Assembly: GCA_949741915.1 (NCBI GenBank)
Contig: CATJOM010000048.1
Coordinates: 124,001 to 188,000, forward strand
DNA length: 64,000 nucleotides
DNA from: an uncultured Candidatus Melainabacteria bacterium
GTDB lineage: Bacteria; Cyanobacteriota; Vampirovibrionia; Gastranaerophilales; Gastranaerophilaceae
Direction of reading: 5' to 3'
Below the pieces are notes generated by a model, which was given only the letters and a program-made list of their open reading frames with translations, ran no database searches and was not told the origin of the DNA. Within the stretch, counting starts at the first letter, position 1. Each line of letters begins with the position of its first letter. Below, piece after piece: positions 56,338 to 64,000 of this stretch. Position numbers and translations under genes: made by a program.

Positions 56338-57723
56338 TTAGCTAAACCTCTTGAATAATTGATCAATGAGTTCAATTGCCATATCTATTTCTTCATTCGT
56401 AATAGTAACAGGCGGCACTAAAGTTATTACATTCTTAAAATATCCACCATTATTCAAAACTAGCCCGCATCTTTGCCCCTTATACTGAAGATTTCCTTTT
56501 AGCCCTTCTTCTATAATATTATCGCAAAACTCCTTATCGGGCGTAAAACCGTCATCCTTAGTGCATTCTATTCTAAGTGCAAGACCTAAACCATCAACAT
56601 TTCCAATAGTTTTATATCTTGATTTTAAACACTTAAGTCCATCAAGGAATCTTTTGCCTTTTTCTCTTATCTCATTCTCAAAATCATGTTCAAAAAATGC
56701 ATCCATAACAGCATTACCTGCCGCACACCCTATCGGATTTGAAGAATAGGTTGAGTGCGTCCTTCCTGCAGGCCATACTTCTGGATTAATCATTTCTTCT
56801 CTTGCCCAAAGGCCTCCAAGAGGATTTAAGCCGTTTGTTAAAGATTTACCAAATGTTATGACATCTGGTTTCACACCAAAATGTTCTATCGACCATAACT
56901 TTCCGGTTCTATAGAAACCCATTTGAATTTCATCCGCCACAAAAAGAATGCCAAACTTATCAAGGACCTTCTTTAATTCTTTAAAATATCCCATAGGTGG
57001 TACAATATAACCTCCTGTACCTTGAACGGGTTCCCCTATAAACGCCACATATTCACATTTTTTAGTTGAAGGGTCATAGAAGGATTTATATTCACTTTCA
57101 AAGTTTTTTTCAAATTGTTTTACGCAATAAAAATTGCAATCCTCGCATTTTTTACCATAATGACATCTGTAACAATAGGGAAATGGAACAAAATGTGCCC
57201 TGTCGCCAAAATGGCCATAATTTTCCCTGTATCTAAAACTAGAGGTAATGCTGGATGTACCAATTGTTCTTCCATGGTATCCGCCCATAAAAGCAAATAA
57301 AAGATTCTTTCCTGTATAATTTCTCACAAGTTTTAAGGCATCTTCAACTGCCTGAGCACCGCCCACATTAAAATGAACCCTGCCTTTTATGTTAAATCTT
57401 TTTTCATTCGCTTTTGCAATTTTTGATGCCAAAAGAACTTTGTTTTCAAATAAAAACCTTGATGCAATCTGGGGCATTGTATTAAGGCAGTCAACAACAG
57501 CACTCGAAACTTTTTTATTTTTATAACCGAGGTTGCAGCTTGCATACCACATCTGTAAATCAAGATATGGCGTATTTTTTTTATCAAACATATAGGTGCC
57601 TTCGCATCCTGTAAAAATTTTCGGCATTTTGCTGTAGTGCGTAGTGTCACCCCAGGAACAATACTTGCTATCAAGCTCTCTGATTTCTTCTTCGGTTAGT
57701 GTTTTTTGTTCTAAATCCTGCAT
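56338..57723 (-). CDS. class III aminotransferase
   Basis: 461 residues. PLP enzyme of the 4-aminobutyrate/acetylornithine type. GGAQAVEDALKLVRNYTGK, FMGGYHGRTIGTSSIT, FVADEIQMGF and PLP-lysine Lys293 in ITFGKSLTNGLNPLGG. It has a Cys-rich insert with five cysteines at 184-200 (CYRCHYGKKCEDCNFYC), a known variant of a CYRCPF segment in some omega-aminotransferases. AAGGGG 8 bases before the ATG, directly after the HAD gene's stop. Substrate unknown. Confidence 0.88.
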   Translation of the reverse strand: MQDLEQKTLTEEEIRELDSKYCSWGDTTHYSKMPKIFTGCEGTYMFDKKNTPYLDLQMWYASCNLGYKNKKVSSAVVDCLNTMPQIASRFLFENKVLLASKIAKANEKRFNIKGRVHFNVGGAQAVEDALKLVRNYTGKNLLFAFMGGYHGRTIGTSSITSSFRYRENYGHFGDRAHFVPFPYCYRCHYGKKCEDCNFYCVKQFEKNFESEYKSFYDPSTKKCEYVAFIGEPVQGTGGYIVPPMGYFKELKKVLDKFGILFVADEIQMGFYRTGKLWSIEHFGVKPDVITFGKSLTNGLNPLGGLWAREEMINPEVWPAGRTHSTYSSNPIGCAAGNAVMDAFFEHDFENEIREKGKRFLDGLKCLKSRYKTIGNVDGLGLALRIECTKDDGFTPDKEFCDNIIEEGLKGNLQYKGQRCGLVLNNGGYFKNVITLVPPVTITNEEIDMAIELIDQLFKRFS

Positions 57724-58383
57724 TTATATATCCCCTTCTTTAGATAGATAGCTCAAAATATCAAAAAAATTGTTAAATTCAATAAAATTTATCTTATTTT
57801 TTAAACAATGATTCTTTAAGCTGTTCTTAGCAAACAACAGATTAGATTTACTTGCAATACACCTATCGGATAATCCATCACCGGCGTATATAAATTTTTC
57901 ATCTTTTTGAATCTTTGCACATTTGCACGTCCCGAGGCTGAAATCACACTTTATATCTGCATTTGGAAAATTTAATTCAAAGCTTAAAAATTCATTTTGG
58001 TCAAAAACTGTCAATTTATTTGAATAAAAAGAAATATTTTCCAAATTTTCTTTCCTTAAAATGTAATCAATAAAGAAATCAAAACCATCGCTTAGAATTG
58101 TCAATTTTAGATTATGCTTTTTTGCCTCCAAACAAAATTCGATAAAACCGTCCTGAATTTCAATGGAATCAAGATAATGATATAACTTTTCTTTTGTTAG
58201 ATTTTTAATTAATTTTAGCTGCATCTGCATACAGGTTTTTGAATCTATTTTTCCATCTATCCAGTCTTGTTCAACCTTCAGCCATTCAATATCAGCAAAA
58301 GTTTTAAAAAAAGAATTGACGGTATCATTTTTTGTAATCGTCCCGTCAAAATCAAGATATATTGAATTATAATCTTTAAACAT
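57724..58383 (-). CDS. HAD-family phosphatase (MtnX/PSP-like)
   Basis: 219 residues. HAD motif I LDFDGTITKNDTVNSFF, then EWLKVEQDWIDGKIDSKTCM as in MtnX-type enzymes. Motif II is TILSDGFDFFIDYIL, and the C-terminal motif is FIYAGDGLSDRCIAS. Related enzymes remove phosphate from phosphoserine or from the methionine-salvage enol-phosphate; neither mtn nor ser genes are nearby. It begins an operon HAD - aminotransferase - hydrolase - membrane protein, which may together process a phosphorylated amino compound (inference). Confidence 0.85.
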   Translation of the reverse strand: MFKDYNSIYLDFDGTITKNDTVNSFFKTFADIEWLKVEQDWIDGKIDSKTCMQMQLKLIKNLTKEKLYHYLDSIEIQDGFIEFCLEAKKHNLKLTILSDGFDFFIDYILRKENLENISFYSNKLTVFDQNEFLSFELNFPNADIKCDFSLGTCKCAKIQKDEKFIYAGDGLSDRCIASKSNLLFAKNSLKNHCLKNKINFIEFNNFFDILSYLSKEGDI

Positions 58384-58530
58384 TTTGCTTTTACTCTAAT
58401 ATTTTAATTTATTATAATATTAAATATTAAAACAAGCAAAATAAAATGTAAAAGAAAAAATATATTAATCATTAATTATTGCCGACTTAACAACCAGATG
58501 GGGCAGTTTGATTGATGGAAAAATAAACTT

Positions 58531-59256
58531 TCATCTGCCAGGGTTTACTGATGCCATTTTTGATTTAGTTAAGTTTATAAAATCTTTCGCATAATTAACT
58601 GGTACGGCAAACCCTATTCCTATATTCGACCTATTGTTGTCAGGATTGTAAATGGATTGGTTTATGCCAATTACCTGACCATCAAGGTTTAGCAGGGGAC
58701 CGCCTGAACATCCAGGATTTATAGCGGCATCTGTTTGAATCTTCTTTCTTTGATAGTCAATCCTTGAAATTATTCCTGTGGTCAATGTGCCTCTAAAGCC
58801 AAAAGGGTTTCCAATAGCAAGTACTCTTTGTCCTACTTTTACATTTTCGCTATTTCCAAAAGATATAACAGGCAAGGGTTTTTTGGGGTTGATTTTAATT
58901 ATTGCAAGGTCATTTTTATCCTTTAGAACAGCAAGAACCTCTCCTTTATAACTTTGTCCGTTTGCAGTTGTAACTTCTATATTTTTAGCTTTATTGATAA
59001 CATGGGAACTCGTCAAGATTGCTCCACTTGAATCTATAACACATCCCGTGCCTGATGACACCCCCTCATCAAGCTGTGCATCAATTGCCACAATTGCTGG
59101 CGTTATCCTTTCGTAAATTTTTGTAAAGGAATTTTCTTCAGAACTTGCAGCAAACACTGGGGCGGCTATTGAAGAAAAAGGCATGGAAAAAAATAAAAAA
59201 AATGACAAGCATGTTAGCAATATTTTCTTTGTTAATGTTTTATAAATTCTATACAT
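58531..59256 (-). CDS. secreted trypsin-like (HtrA/Deg-type) serine protease without PDZ
   Basis: 241 residues. Signal peptide or anchor at 11-37 (ILLTCLSFFLFFSMPFSSIA). The protease domain has a complete triad: His85 in LTSSHVINKA, Asp116 in KNDLAIIKI and Ser184 in INPGCSGGPLLNL. The usual GNSGGPL is GCSGGPL here. The sequence ends after the beta-barrel, so the PDZ domain of DegP/DegQ is absent. Likely a periplasmic quality-control or processing protease. Divergent from the ycf23 gene. Confidence 0.9.
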   Translation of the reverse strand: MYRIYKTLTKKILLTCLSFFLFFSMPFSSIAAPVFAASSEENSFTKIYERITPAIVAIDAQLDEGVSSGTGCVIDSSGAILTSSHVINKAKNIEVTTANGQSYKGEVLAVLKDKNDLAIIKINPKKPLPVISFGNSENVKVGQRVLAIGNPFGFRGTLTTGIISRIDYQRKKIQTDAAINPGCSGGPLLNLDGQVIGINQSIYNPDNNRSNIGIGFAVPVNYAKDFINLTKSKMASVNPGR

Positions 59257-59373
59257 TCAACAATACTCCGATTTTATAGTATAATTAAATTAAAACATTA
59301 CACCCGTAAAATTAAATTGCTCCAGATATTTAAGTGTGTTATAATTCTTTTAACTTTTACGAAAGGAAGAAAA

Positions 59374-60159
59374 ATGAGAAATATTGATGTTTTTAAAAAA
59401 CATTTAAGAGAAAGAAGAGCTGTAAAAATTATTGCTGGCATTGATAATTACGATATTGAAAACGTAAAAAATGTTGTCAAAGCAGCACAGCTTGGTTTGG
59501 CAAGTGCAGTCGATGTTGCGGCAGATGAAGAAGTTATTAAAACTGCAAGACAAAATACGAAACTTCCGATTTTTGCTTCTTCTGTTGAACCATTTAAACT
59601 TGCAAAAGCTGTACAATGGGGTGCTGATGCAATTGAAATAGGGAACTTTGATGCCCTTTATAAGCAAGGTTTCGAATTTAATGCAGACGATGTTTATGAA
59701 ATCGCGCTAGAGGCATTAACACTTACCCCAAATGGTATTTTCACATGTGTTACAATCCCTGGTGAAATCAAAGTTGAAGATCAAATTGAACTTGCAAGAA
59801 AATTAGAACTTCTTGGAATTGATTTGATACAAACAGAAGGCAGCAAAATTGGCGCAATTGAAAAAGCAAAAACCGCCAAAGAATATTTAAACTTGGCAAA
59901 AGTTACAATTACAAACACTATGGAAATAGCAAGACATGTTGGCATTCCTATAATGACAGCTTCAGGTGTAAACTCTGATACTGCACCCCTTGCATTTGCT
60001 GCAGGGGCGAGCGCTGTTGGTGTTGGCTCCTTTGTAAACAAACAGGAGACACAAATTGGCATGGTAAATGCCGTTAGAAAAGTAACTGGTTCAATTGCTT
60101 ACAGAGATTCTTTCAGGCAAGATATTTATGAAACAAATAAGCATCTCCTAATGAAGTAA
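59374..60159 (+). CDS. ycf23: Ycf23/DUF561 family protein (TIM barrel)
   Basis: 261 residues from the ATG at 59374 (AAAGGA 7 bases upstream); a TTG at 59317 would add a non-conserved leader. The sequence runs as a phosphate-binding TIM barrel: RAVKIIAGIDNYDIENVKNV, ASAVDVAADEEVIKTA, ADAIEIGNFDALYKQG, LLGIDLIQTEGSKIG, IPIMTASGVNSDTAPLAFAA and GASAVGVGSFVN. This is the pattern of Ycf23 (PF04481), a protein of unknown function conserved in cyanobacteria and plastids of algae. It supports a cyanobacteria-related host. Followed by its own terminator. Confidence 0.85.
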   Translation: MRNIDVFKKHLRERRAVKIIAGIDNYDIENVKNVVKAAQLGLASAVDVAADEEVIKTARQNTKLPIFASSVEPFKLAKAVQWGADAIEIGNFDALYKQGFEFNADDVYEIALEALTLTPNGIFTCVTIPGEIKVEDQIELARKLELLGIDLIQTEGSKIGAIEKAKTAKEYLNLAKVTITNTMEIARHVGIPIMTASGVNSDTAPLAFAAGASAVGVGSFVNKQETQIGMVNAVRKVTGSIAYRDSFRQDIYETNKHLLMK

Positions 60160-60190
60160 TTTTTGTAGAATATATAAAACTTGATAAATT

Positions 60191-60229
60191 TAAAAAGCCT
60201 GTCTAATTTAAAATAGATAGGCTTTTTTA
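60191..60229 (+). terminator. terminator after ycf23
   Basis: AAAAAGCCT-GTCTA pairs with TAGAT-AGGCTTTTT around an AT loop, then T-run. 32 bp after the stop. Confidence 0.88.
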
Positions 60230-60349
60230 GATAAATAAAAATAAATTCATTTCAGATAGCAAGTATCAATACCGATGCTTGTCTCTATCAATAAAAAGAT
60301 AAACACTGGTGTTTTATAAAGATAAGGCTTTTAAGTATTAAATAATTAT

Positions 60350-60530
60350 GGCAATTATATACAATTTGACACAAAAACATTGATGCTTTTTTCTTGTAAT
60401 GGAAGCTGTTTCATCATAAAAAAGCTTCTTTTAGTTTCACGCAAAGTAAACATTTTTTCGCCTTTTTGTGTATAAAGAATGAACTAAAAAGAAAAGCTTA
60501 ACAAGCATGTGTCAAATTGTATAAAATGCC
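60350..60530. repeat. MITE-like inverted-repeat element, copy C
   Basis: 181 bp. Left end GGCAATTATATACAATTTGA, right end (reverse complement) GGCATTTTATACAATTTGAC. The inverted repeat extends outwards through ATTAT on both sides. The interior has GTTTCACGCAAAGTAAAC at the hairpin position and TGTAATGGAAGCTG, as in copy A (TGTAATGGAACTCTG). It ends four bases before the stop codon of the convergent glycosyltransferase gene. Confidence 0.75.
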
Positions 60531-60534
60531 ATAA

Positions 60535-62136
60535 TCAAATATCAATACTTGGTCTATTCTTATTTGCCATATCATCAATCATATTTGAAATTTTGTGAGG
60601 CGCAAAGGCCGTACAAGTATTCCAGATTAATGTCTGCACAGCAGTTTCTGTATTCTGAGGGTTTCCTTTTAGCTTACAAACACCCTTGAGTAAATCTATC
60701 GTGCCATCAGGACAAGATTCAAAATAACTGCAATTCTGACAAACCTTTATAGTAAAACCCTTGCTCTTGAGTTTTCTTGAAATATTTTCCATTGCATCGT
60801 ACATCCGGAGATGGGCATCAGATACAAATCTTCTCTTTTTAAATCTGAAAACTACTTTTCTCATGCCATCTTCTGATACCAAATCAAGCTTACACACATA
60901 GTCTTTTTTGCCATCTGAAACTATTGAATTGACTGTTGCAGAATTCACATTTTCATCCTCGTGGATTTGTTTTTGAATACCCTTCAAAGATATTTTCTTT
61001 GTTACAACCTTAAAGTTCAACATAAAAGAACAAATAGGATATAATGCCAGATACAATAATGAATTTGGACCAAGACCTGAGGCCAAAACACCTGTCATAG
61101 TGCTAAATAAGCCCAAAACTCCAAGGTGCAGTATGTACTTAAAACCTATTCCTGATAAAAAAGTGAACGAGGAGTAAAGAAGAGCTGCATATATAATCAA
61201 GGCAAAAAGTGCACCCGGCTTAAGAGCAGAAAATACAAATTCGACAAAATACCAGGGTTTTTTATGCAAAAGTGGCAGATAATACTTAAACAAAGAATAT
61301 CTTGAAGAGAGATTTGCAGTACTGGCATCAAAATTTTCAACATCCACAGATGATGCCATAAAGTGGCAATACATTGGTTTTAAATCATTACTTGCCAAAA
61401 AAAGCGAATATTTTAATTCGTCATTTCTTGTTTCAAAACAAATCCTGCCAGTTTTTTCGAGCACATCTGCAGACATTGCACAGTTATTGCCATCTATAAC
61501 CTGTGCCAATTCAAACATTCGTCTTGCAATATTAACAGTATTATTAACAAAATGCTGTTTGGCATTTAGGATCTTGTATTTTAATTTAAAGAAAAAACTT
61601 TTTGATGAGGTTCTAACCTCCAGCCTGCCGGTTAAAATTGTACCTTCTTCATAAATATTTTTGTTAATATATTCAAGATAATTTTGAGGAACAATCCTGT
61701 CTGCGCCGACAAATACGAATGCATCAAATTTATTCTCGGGAAGCAGTTTTTCGACGAACATGGAAACAGCTTTATCTTTAGAAAAATATTCAGGATTTTC
61801 AATATAATGAATTATTGCACCATGTACGCATTCTGGCAAAAAATTAACAGAGTCTTTTTCCCTTTGCGCTATGACATGTACTGAATAATTTTGTTTTGAG
61901 TATGTCTGATTATTTAAAGACTCAAGCAACTCTTCAAGCTTTTTGTGTTTACTGCTTGCCCATATCACAACACATAATCTATTTTCTTTAAGATTCATCT
62001 GCTGCATATAATGCTCATGTTTTAAAAATTTTTTTCTCCAAAAAGCTTTAAAATTAAGGGTAAACAGATATATACAGTATAAAATGAGGTATAAAAATAA
62101 TAAAAATAATATAAAGTTTGTAATTATAATATGCAT
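60535..62136 (-). CDS. membrane glycosyltransferase family 2 with C-terminal Cys-rich domain
   Basis: 533 residues. N-terminal membrane helix (1-26), then a GT2 fold: LCVVIWASSKHKKLEELLES, DAFVFVGADRIVPQNYLEYI (DxD-like position), and an acceptor/catalytic region around NNCAMSADVLEKTG and FETRNDELKYSLFL. Four membrane helices follow at about 310-385. Unusually, the last ~130 residues form a soluble domain with FRFKKRRFVSDAHLRMYDAM and a cysteine cluster Cys466, Cys469, Cys475, Cys487 and Cys508 (CQNCSYFESC ... GVC), suggesting metal or Fe-S binding. Sugar and acceptor unknown. Confidence 0.75.
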   Translation of the reverse strand: MHIIITNFILFLLFLYLILYCIYLFTLNFKAFWRKKFLKHEHYMQQMNLKENRLCVVIWASSKHKKLEELLESLNNQTYSKQNYSVHVIAQREKDSVNFLPECVHGAIIHYIENPEYFSKDKAVSMFVEKLLPENKFDAFVFVGADRIVPQNYLEYINKNIYEEGTILTGRLEVRTSSKSFFFKLKYKILNAKQHFVNNTVNIARRMFELAQVIDGNNCAMSADVLEKTGRICFETRNDELKYSLFLASNDLKPMYCHFMASSVDVENFDASTANLSSRYSLFKYYLPLLHKKPWYFVEFVFSALKPGALFALIIYAALLYSSFTFLSGIGFKYILHLGVLGLFSTMTGVLASGLGPNSLLYLALYPICSFMLNFKVVTKKISLKGIQKQIHEDENVNSATVNSIVSDGKKDYVCKLDLVSEDGMRKVVFRFKKRRFVSDAHLRMYDAMENISRKLKSKGFTIKVCQNCSYFESCPDGTIDLLKGVCKLKGNPQNTETAVQTLIWNTCTAFAPHKISNMIDDMANKNRPSIDI

Positions 62137-62230
62137 TGCATTATTTTAAATAAAAATCCAATAAAAATCTAGCTTTTTTTACGATATTTTGCGATAATTA
62201 TAACAAGTTTTTATTTGAATCAGGAAAAAC

Positions 62231-62974
62231 ATGATTTCACTTTTAGGACAATGCGTACAAAATTTTACTGAAGCTCTTAAATACACATTTAAAGGGAATG
62301 TTACCTTTAAAAGCGTGATATCTCAAGCTGCAAAAATTGGTTTTGATTCTCTTGGCATATCTTTGATGATAGTATTAATAGCATCTTCGGTCATTGCCCT
62401 ACAGGTTTCAAAACAATTTTTATTGAGCGGAGCCGAAGATTACATCGGAGGATTTCTTGGCGTTGCTCTTATTAGGGAAATCGCGCCAGGCTTTGCCGCA
62501 CTTGCTATTGGTGCCAGGGCAGGCACTGCAATTACAGCCCAAATTGCAAACATGAAAGTATCTTCCCAGGTAGATGCTATGAGAGTTTTGGGAGTTAATC
62601 CAATTGGATATTATTTCGCCCCAAGAATTATAGCAGGTGCCTTCGGGGTTATGTTTGTGGTGATTTTAGCTGAGTTTATAGGTGTTATTGGTGGTATGGC
62701 TGTTTCGTATTTCTCCATAAGCTTGCACCCCAATAGATATTTTAACTCTGTATGGCTTATGTTTAATACTAAAGATATTTATATAAGTGTGCTTAAAGGA
62801 TTTATTTTTGGCGCCATAATTTCCACCGTTTGCGCAACCGTGGGCTATAATACAGTGGGTGGAGCCAAAAATGTTGGCGATTCAACAACAAAATCTGCAA
62901 TCTTGTGCACAATTTATCTCTTATTGGCTGATTTATTAATGGGATTTTTATTCTATACAAGCAATTATCAGTAA
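62231..62974 (+). CDS. mlaE: MlaE/YrbE-type ABC transporter permease
   Basis: 247 residues with five to six membrane helices; AGGA 5 bases before the ATG. Family pattern: FDSLGISLMIVLIASSVIAL, VALIREIAPGFAALAIGARA and the cytosolic coupling region AGTAITAQIANMKVSSQVDA followed by MRVLGVNPIGYYFAPR. In Gram-negatives the complex moves phospholipids between the membranes; in cyanobacteria and plastids the homologue (TGD1) does lipid transfer. The ATPase and MCE-domain genes do not follow immediately; the next gene is a kinase. Gene symbol given by family only. Confidence 0.9.
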   Translation: MISLLGQCVQNFTEALKYTFKGNVTFKSVISQAAKIGFDSLGISLMIVLIASSVIALQVSKQFLLSGAEDYIGGFLGVALIREIAPGFAALAIGARAGTAITAQIANMKVSSQVDAMRVLGVNPIGYYFAPRIIAGAFGVMFVVILAEFIGVIGGMAVSYFSISLHPNRYFNSVWLMFNTKDIYISVLKGFIFGAIISTVCATVGYNTVGGAKNVGDSTTKSAILCTIYLLLADLLMGFLFYTSNYQ

Positions 62975-63163
62975 TCTATTTTATAAAAGCTCAACAGTTA
63001 TGCTATTGCTTTTTTATGCATTTTCACCTTTATAATTTCAAAACTACCCGTTAGGGTAATATATTATATTCTATTTTTGCTTCACACTATATTCAAAAGT
63101 TGTTTAATAAACGTTTAATAAACAGAACAATGGTTAGTCTAATACAATAAAGGTTTTTTGAGT

Positions 63164-64000
63164 ATGAATGAAGCTAAGGTAAAAATCGGGAATTTAGAAA
63201 AAGAAGAGTGCAATTCAATCATTGAATTTCTTTTCAAAGAAAAAAAGAAAGGCAAAAAGGAAGTTGAAGATTTTATTGAAGAATATCTTGAAGAACAGGA
63301 AAACTGGTGCAGTTTATTTAAAAATATCCAAAAACTTAATGAAAACTCAGGATTAGAAAATTTTATTTATAAATTCATAACTACAGTAAGGGAGAATCTT
63401 GAGAAATTAAATCTCGCTGTTGTAATATATGACGACAATAAAAACAAAATATTTATTAATCAAAAGAATGATAAACTGGAATATATTCTTGATTCAATCT
63501 TCCCTTCTCTTAATATGTATAAGGCACATATTGAAATTGCTAAATATTTTTCAAGCATGAACTATAATATACACTACAAACTGTTGCCCTTAGAGGCTAA
63601 CAATAGTGTATTTGGTTACATCTATTTTGAATCAGAAGCACCATTTAACGAAAATGACTATAGATACCTAGAAAACTTGTGCAGATATATGGCAGCAGGC
63701 GTCAATGCAATAAAGCTGAATACTGAAAATAAAAAGAAAGATAGAGAAGAATTAGAATTCAGAACAAGTTTTTCACATGAAATCAAGACTCCCTTAAATG
63801 GCATAATAGCTTATTCGGAACTTTTGAAAAAAAATTCTTCAGCACTTTCGGATGAGCTCAAAAAATACGTTGAAAATATATGCATAAGCTCAAAGCAACT
63901 AAAAGGGCTTTTGATGGATGTTATTGAAAATGCAAAATTAAAATGCGGACAAATAATAATTAGAAAACAAAGTTTTGAAACAAAACGTGCAATCGAAGAT
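63164..64000 (+). CDS. sensor histidine kinase (3' end beyond window)
   Basis: 279 residues visible from the ATG at 63164 (AAAGG 10 bases upstream). Soluble N-terminus: acidic/basic helices (EEYLEEQENWCSLFKNIQKL), then a GAF-like sensing region (LNLAVVIYDDNKNKIFINQK ... SVFGYIYFESEAPFNENDYR). A dimerisation helix with the phospho-acceptor His follows in FRTSFSHEIKTPLNGIIAYS. The ATPase domain lies past the right edge. No membrane helix is seen, so it is probably cytoplasmic, perhaps a hybrid kinase. Partner unknown. Confidence 0.9.
   Translation, partial: MNEAKVKIGNLEKEECNSIIEFLFKEKKKGKKEVEDFIEEYLEEQENWCSLFKNIQKLNENSGLENFIYKFITTVRENLEKLNLAVVIYDDNKNKIFINQKNDKLEYILDSIFPSLNMYKAHIEIAKYFSSMNYNIHYKLLPLEANNSVFGYIYFESEAPFNENDYRYLENLCRYMAAGVNAIKLNTENKKKDREELEFRTSFSHEIKTPLNGIIAYSELLKKNSSALSDELKKYVENICISSKQLKGLLMDVIENAKLKCGQIIIRKQSFETKRAIED

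Overview
The window is AT-rich bacterial chromosome, most likely from a gut-type, non-photosynthetic relative of Cyanobacteria (Vampirovibrionia / Melainabacteria, order Gastranaerophilales). This is an inference. It rests on a Ycf23/DUF561 gene (otherwise known mainly from cyanobacteria and plastids), NifU/NifS without nitrogenase genes, a run of small orphan proteins with an N-terminal F-G-A / F-R-G motif, UDP-xylose genes and the low GC. No rRNA gene is present to confirm it.

Layout. 0-1.2 kb: 5'-truncated Fic protein facing Mini-RNase III. 1.4-4 kb: orphan lineage proteins, then about 1 kb without a convincing gene. 5-7 kb: nifU-nifS. 7.1-11.8 kb: orphan proteins, including a tandem paralogue pair with one frameshifted copy. 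12-13.9 kb: argS and tRNA-Ile(GAU). 13.9-15.7 kb: small island with a TIR-like defence-type protein and a decayed serine recombinase. 15.7 kb: zinc alcohol dehydrogenase. 17.2-24.4 kb: a chaperone-usher pilus locus in which nearly every gene is interrupted by frameshifts or in-frame stops. 24.4-26 kb: class II photolyase plus TspO. 26.2-28.6 kb: remnant island at tRNA-Val(UAC), with a truncated tyrosine integrase and a degenerate copy of the tRNA 3' end. 29-33 kb: repeat protein, UDP-glucuronate decarboxylase and UDP-glucose dehydrogenase. 33.8-42.9 kb: amino acid decarboxylase, PHP phosphoesterase, HD-GYP regulator, E1-like enzyme and membrane proteins. 43-44 kb: pheS. 44-49.1 kb: rpmF-plsX-fabH-fabD-fabG fatty-acid/phospholipid cluster followed by an ankyrin protein. 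49.6-52.4 kb: leuD-leuB, an Asp/Glu racemase and a TonB-C-like protein. 52.5-56.3 kb: repeat membrane protein with a homopolymer frameshift, membrane proteins and a hydrolase. 56.3-58.4 kb: aminotransferase and HAD phosphatase. 58.5-64 kb: trypsin-like protease, ycf23, a glycosyltransferase with a cysteine-rich tail, an MlaE-type permease and a histidine kinase cut by the right edge.

Signals beyond ordinary annotation: (1) a family of three ~180-187 bp elements with ~22 bp terminal inverted repeats, each lying between two convergent genes; (2) a recurring short N-terminal motif (x-F-G/R/K-A/G) in otherwise unrelated orphan proteins; (3) concentrated gene decay in the pilus locus while housekeeping genes are intact; (4) two tRNA-adjacent island scars. 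No CRISPR array, complete insertion sequence or replication origin was seen.
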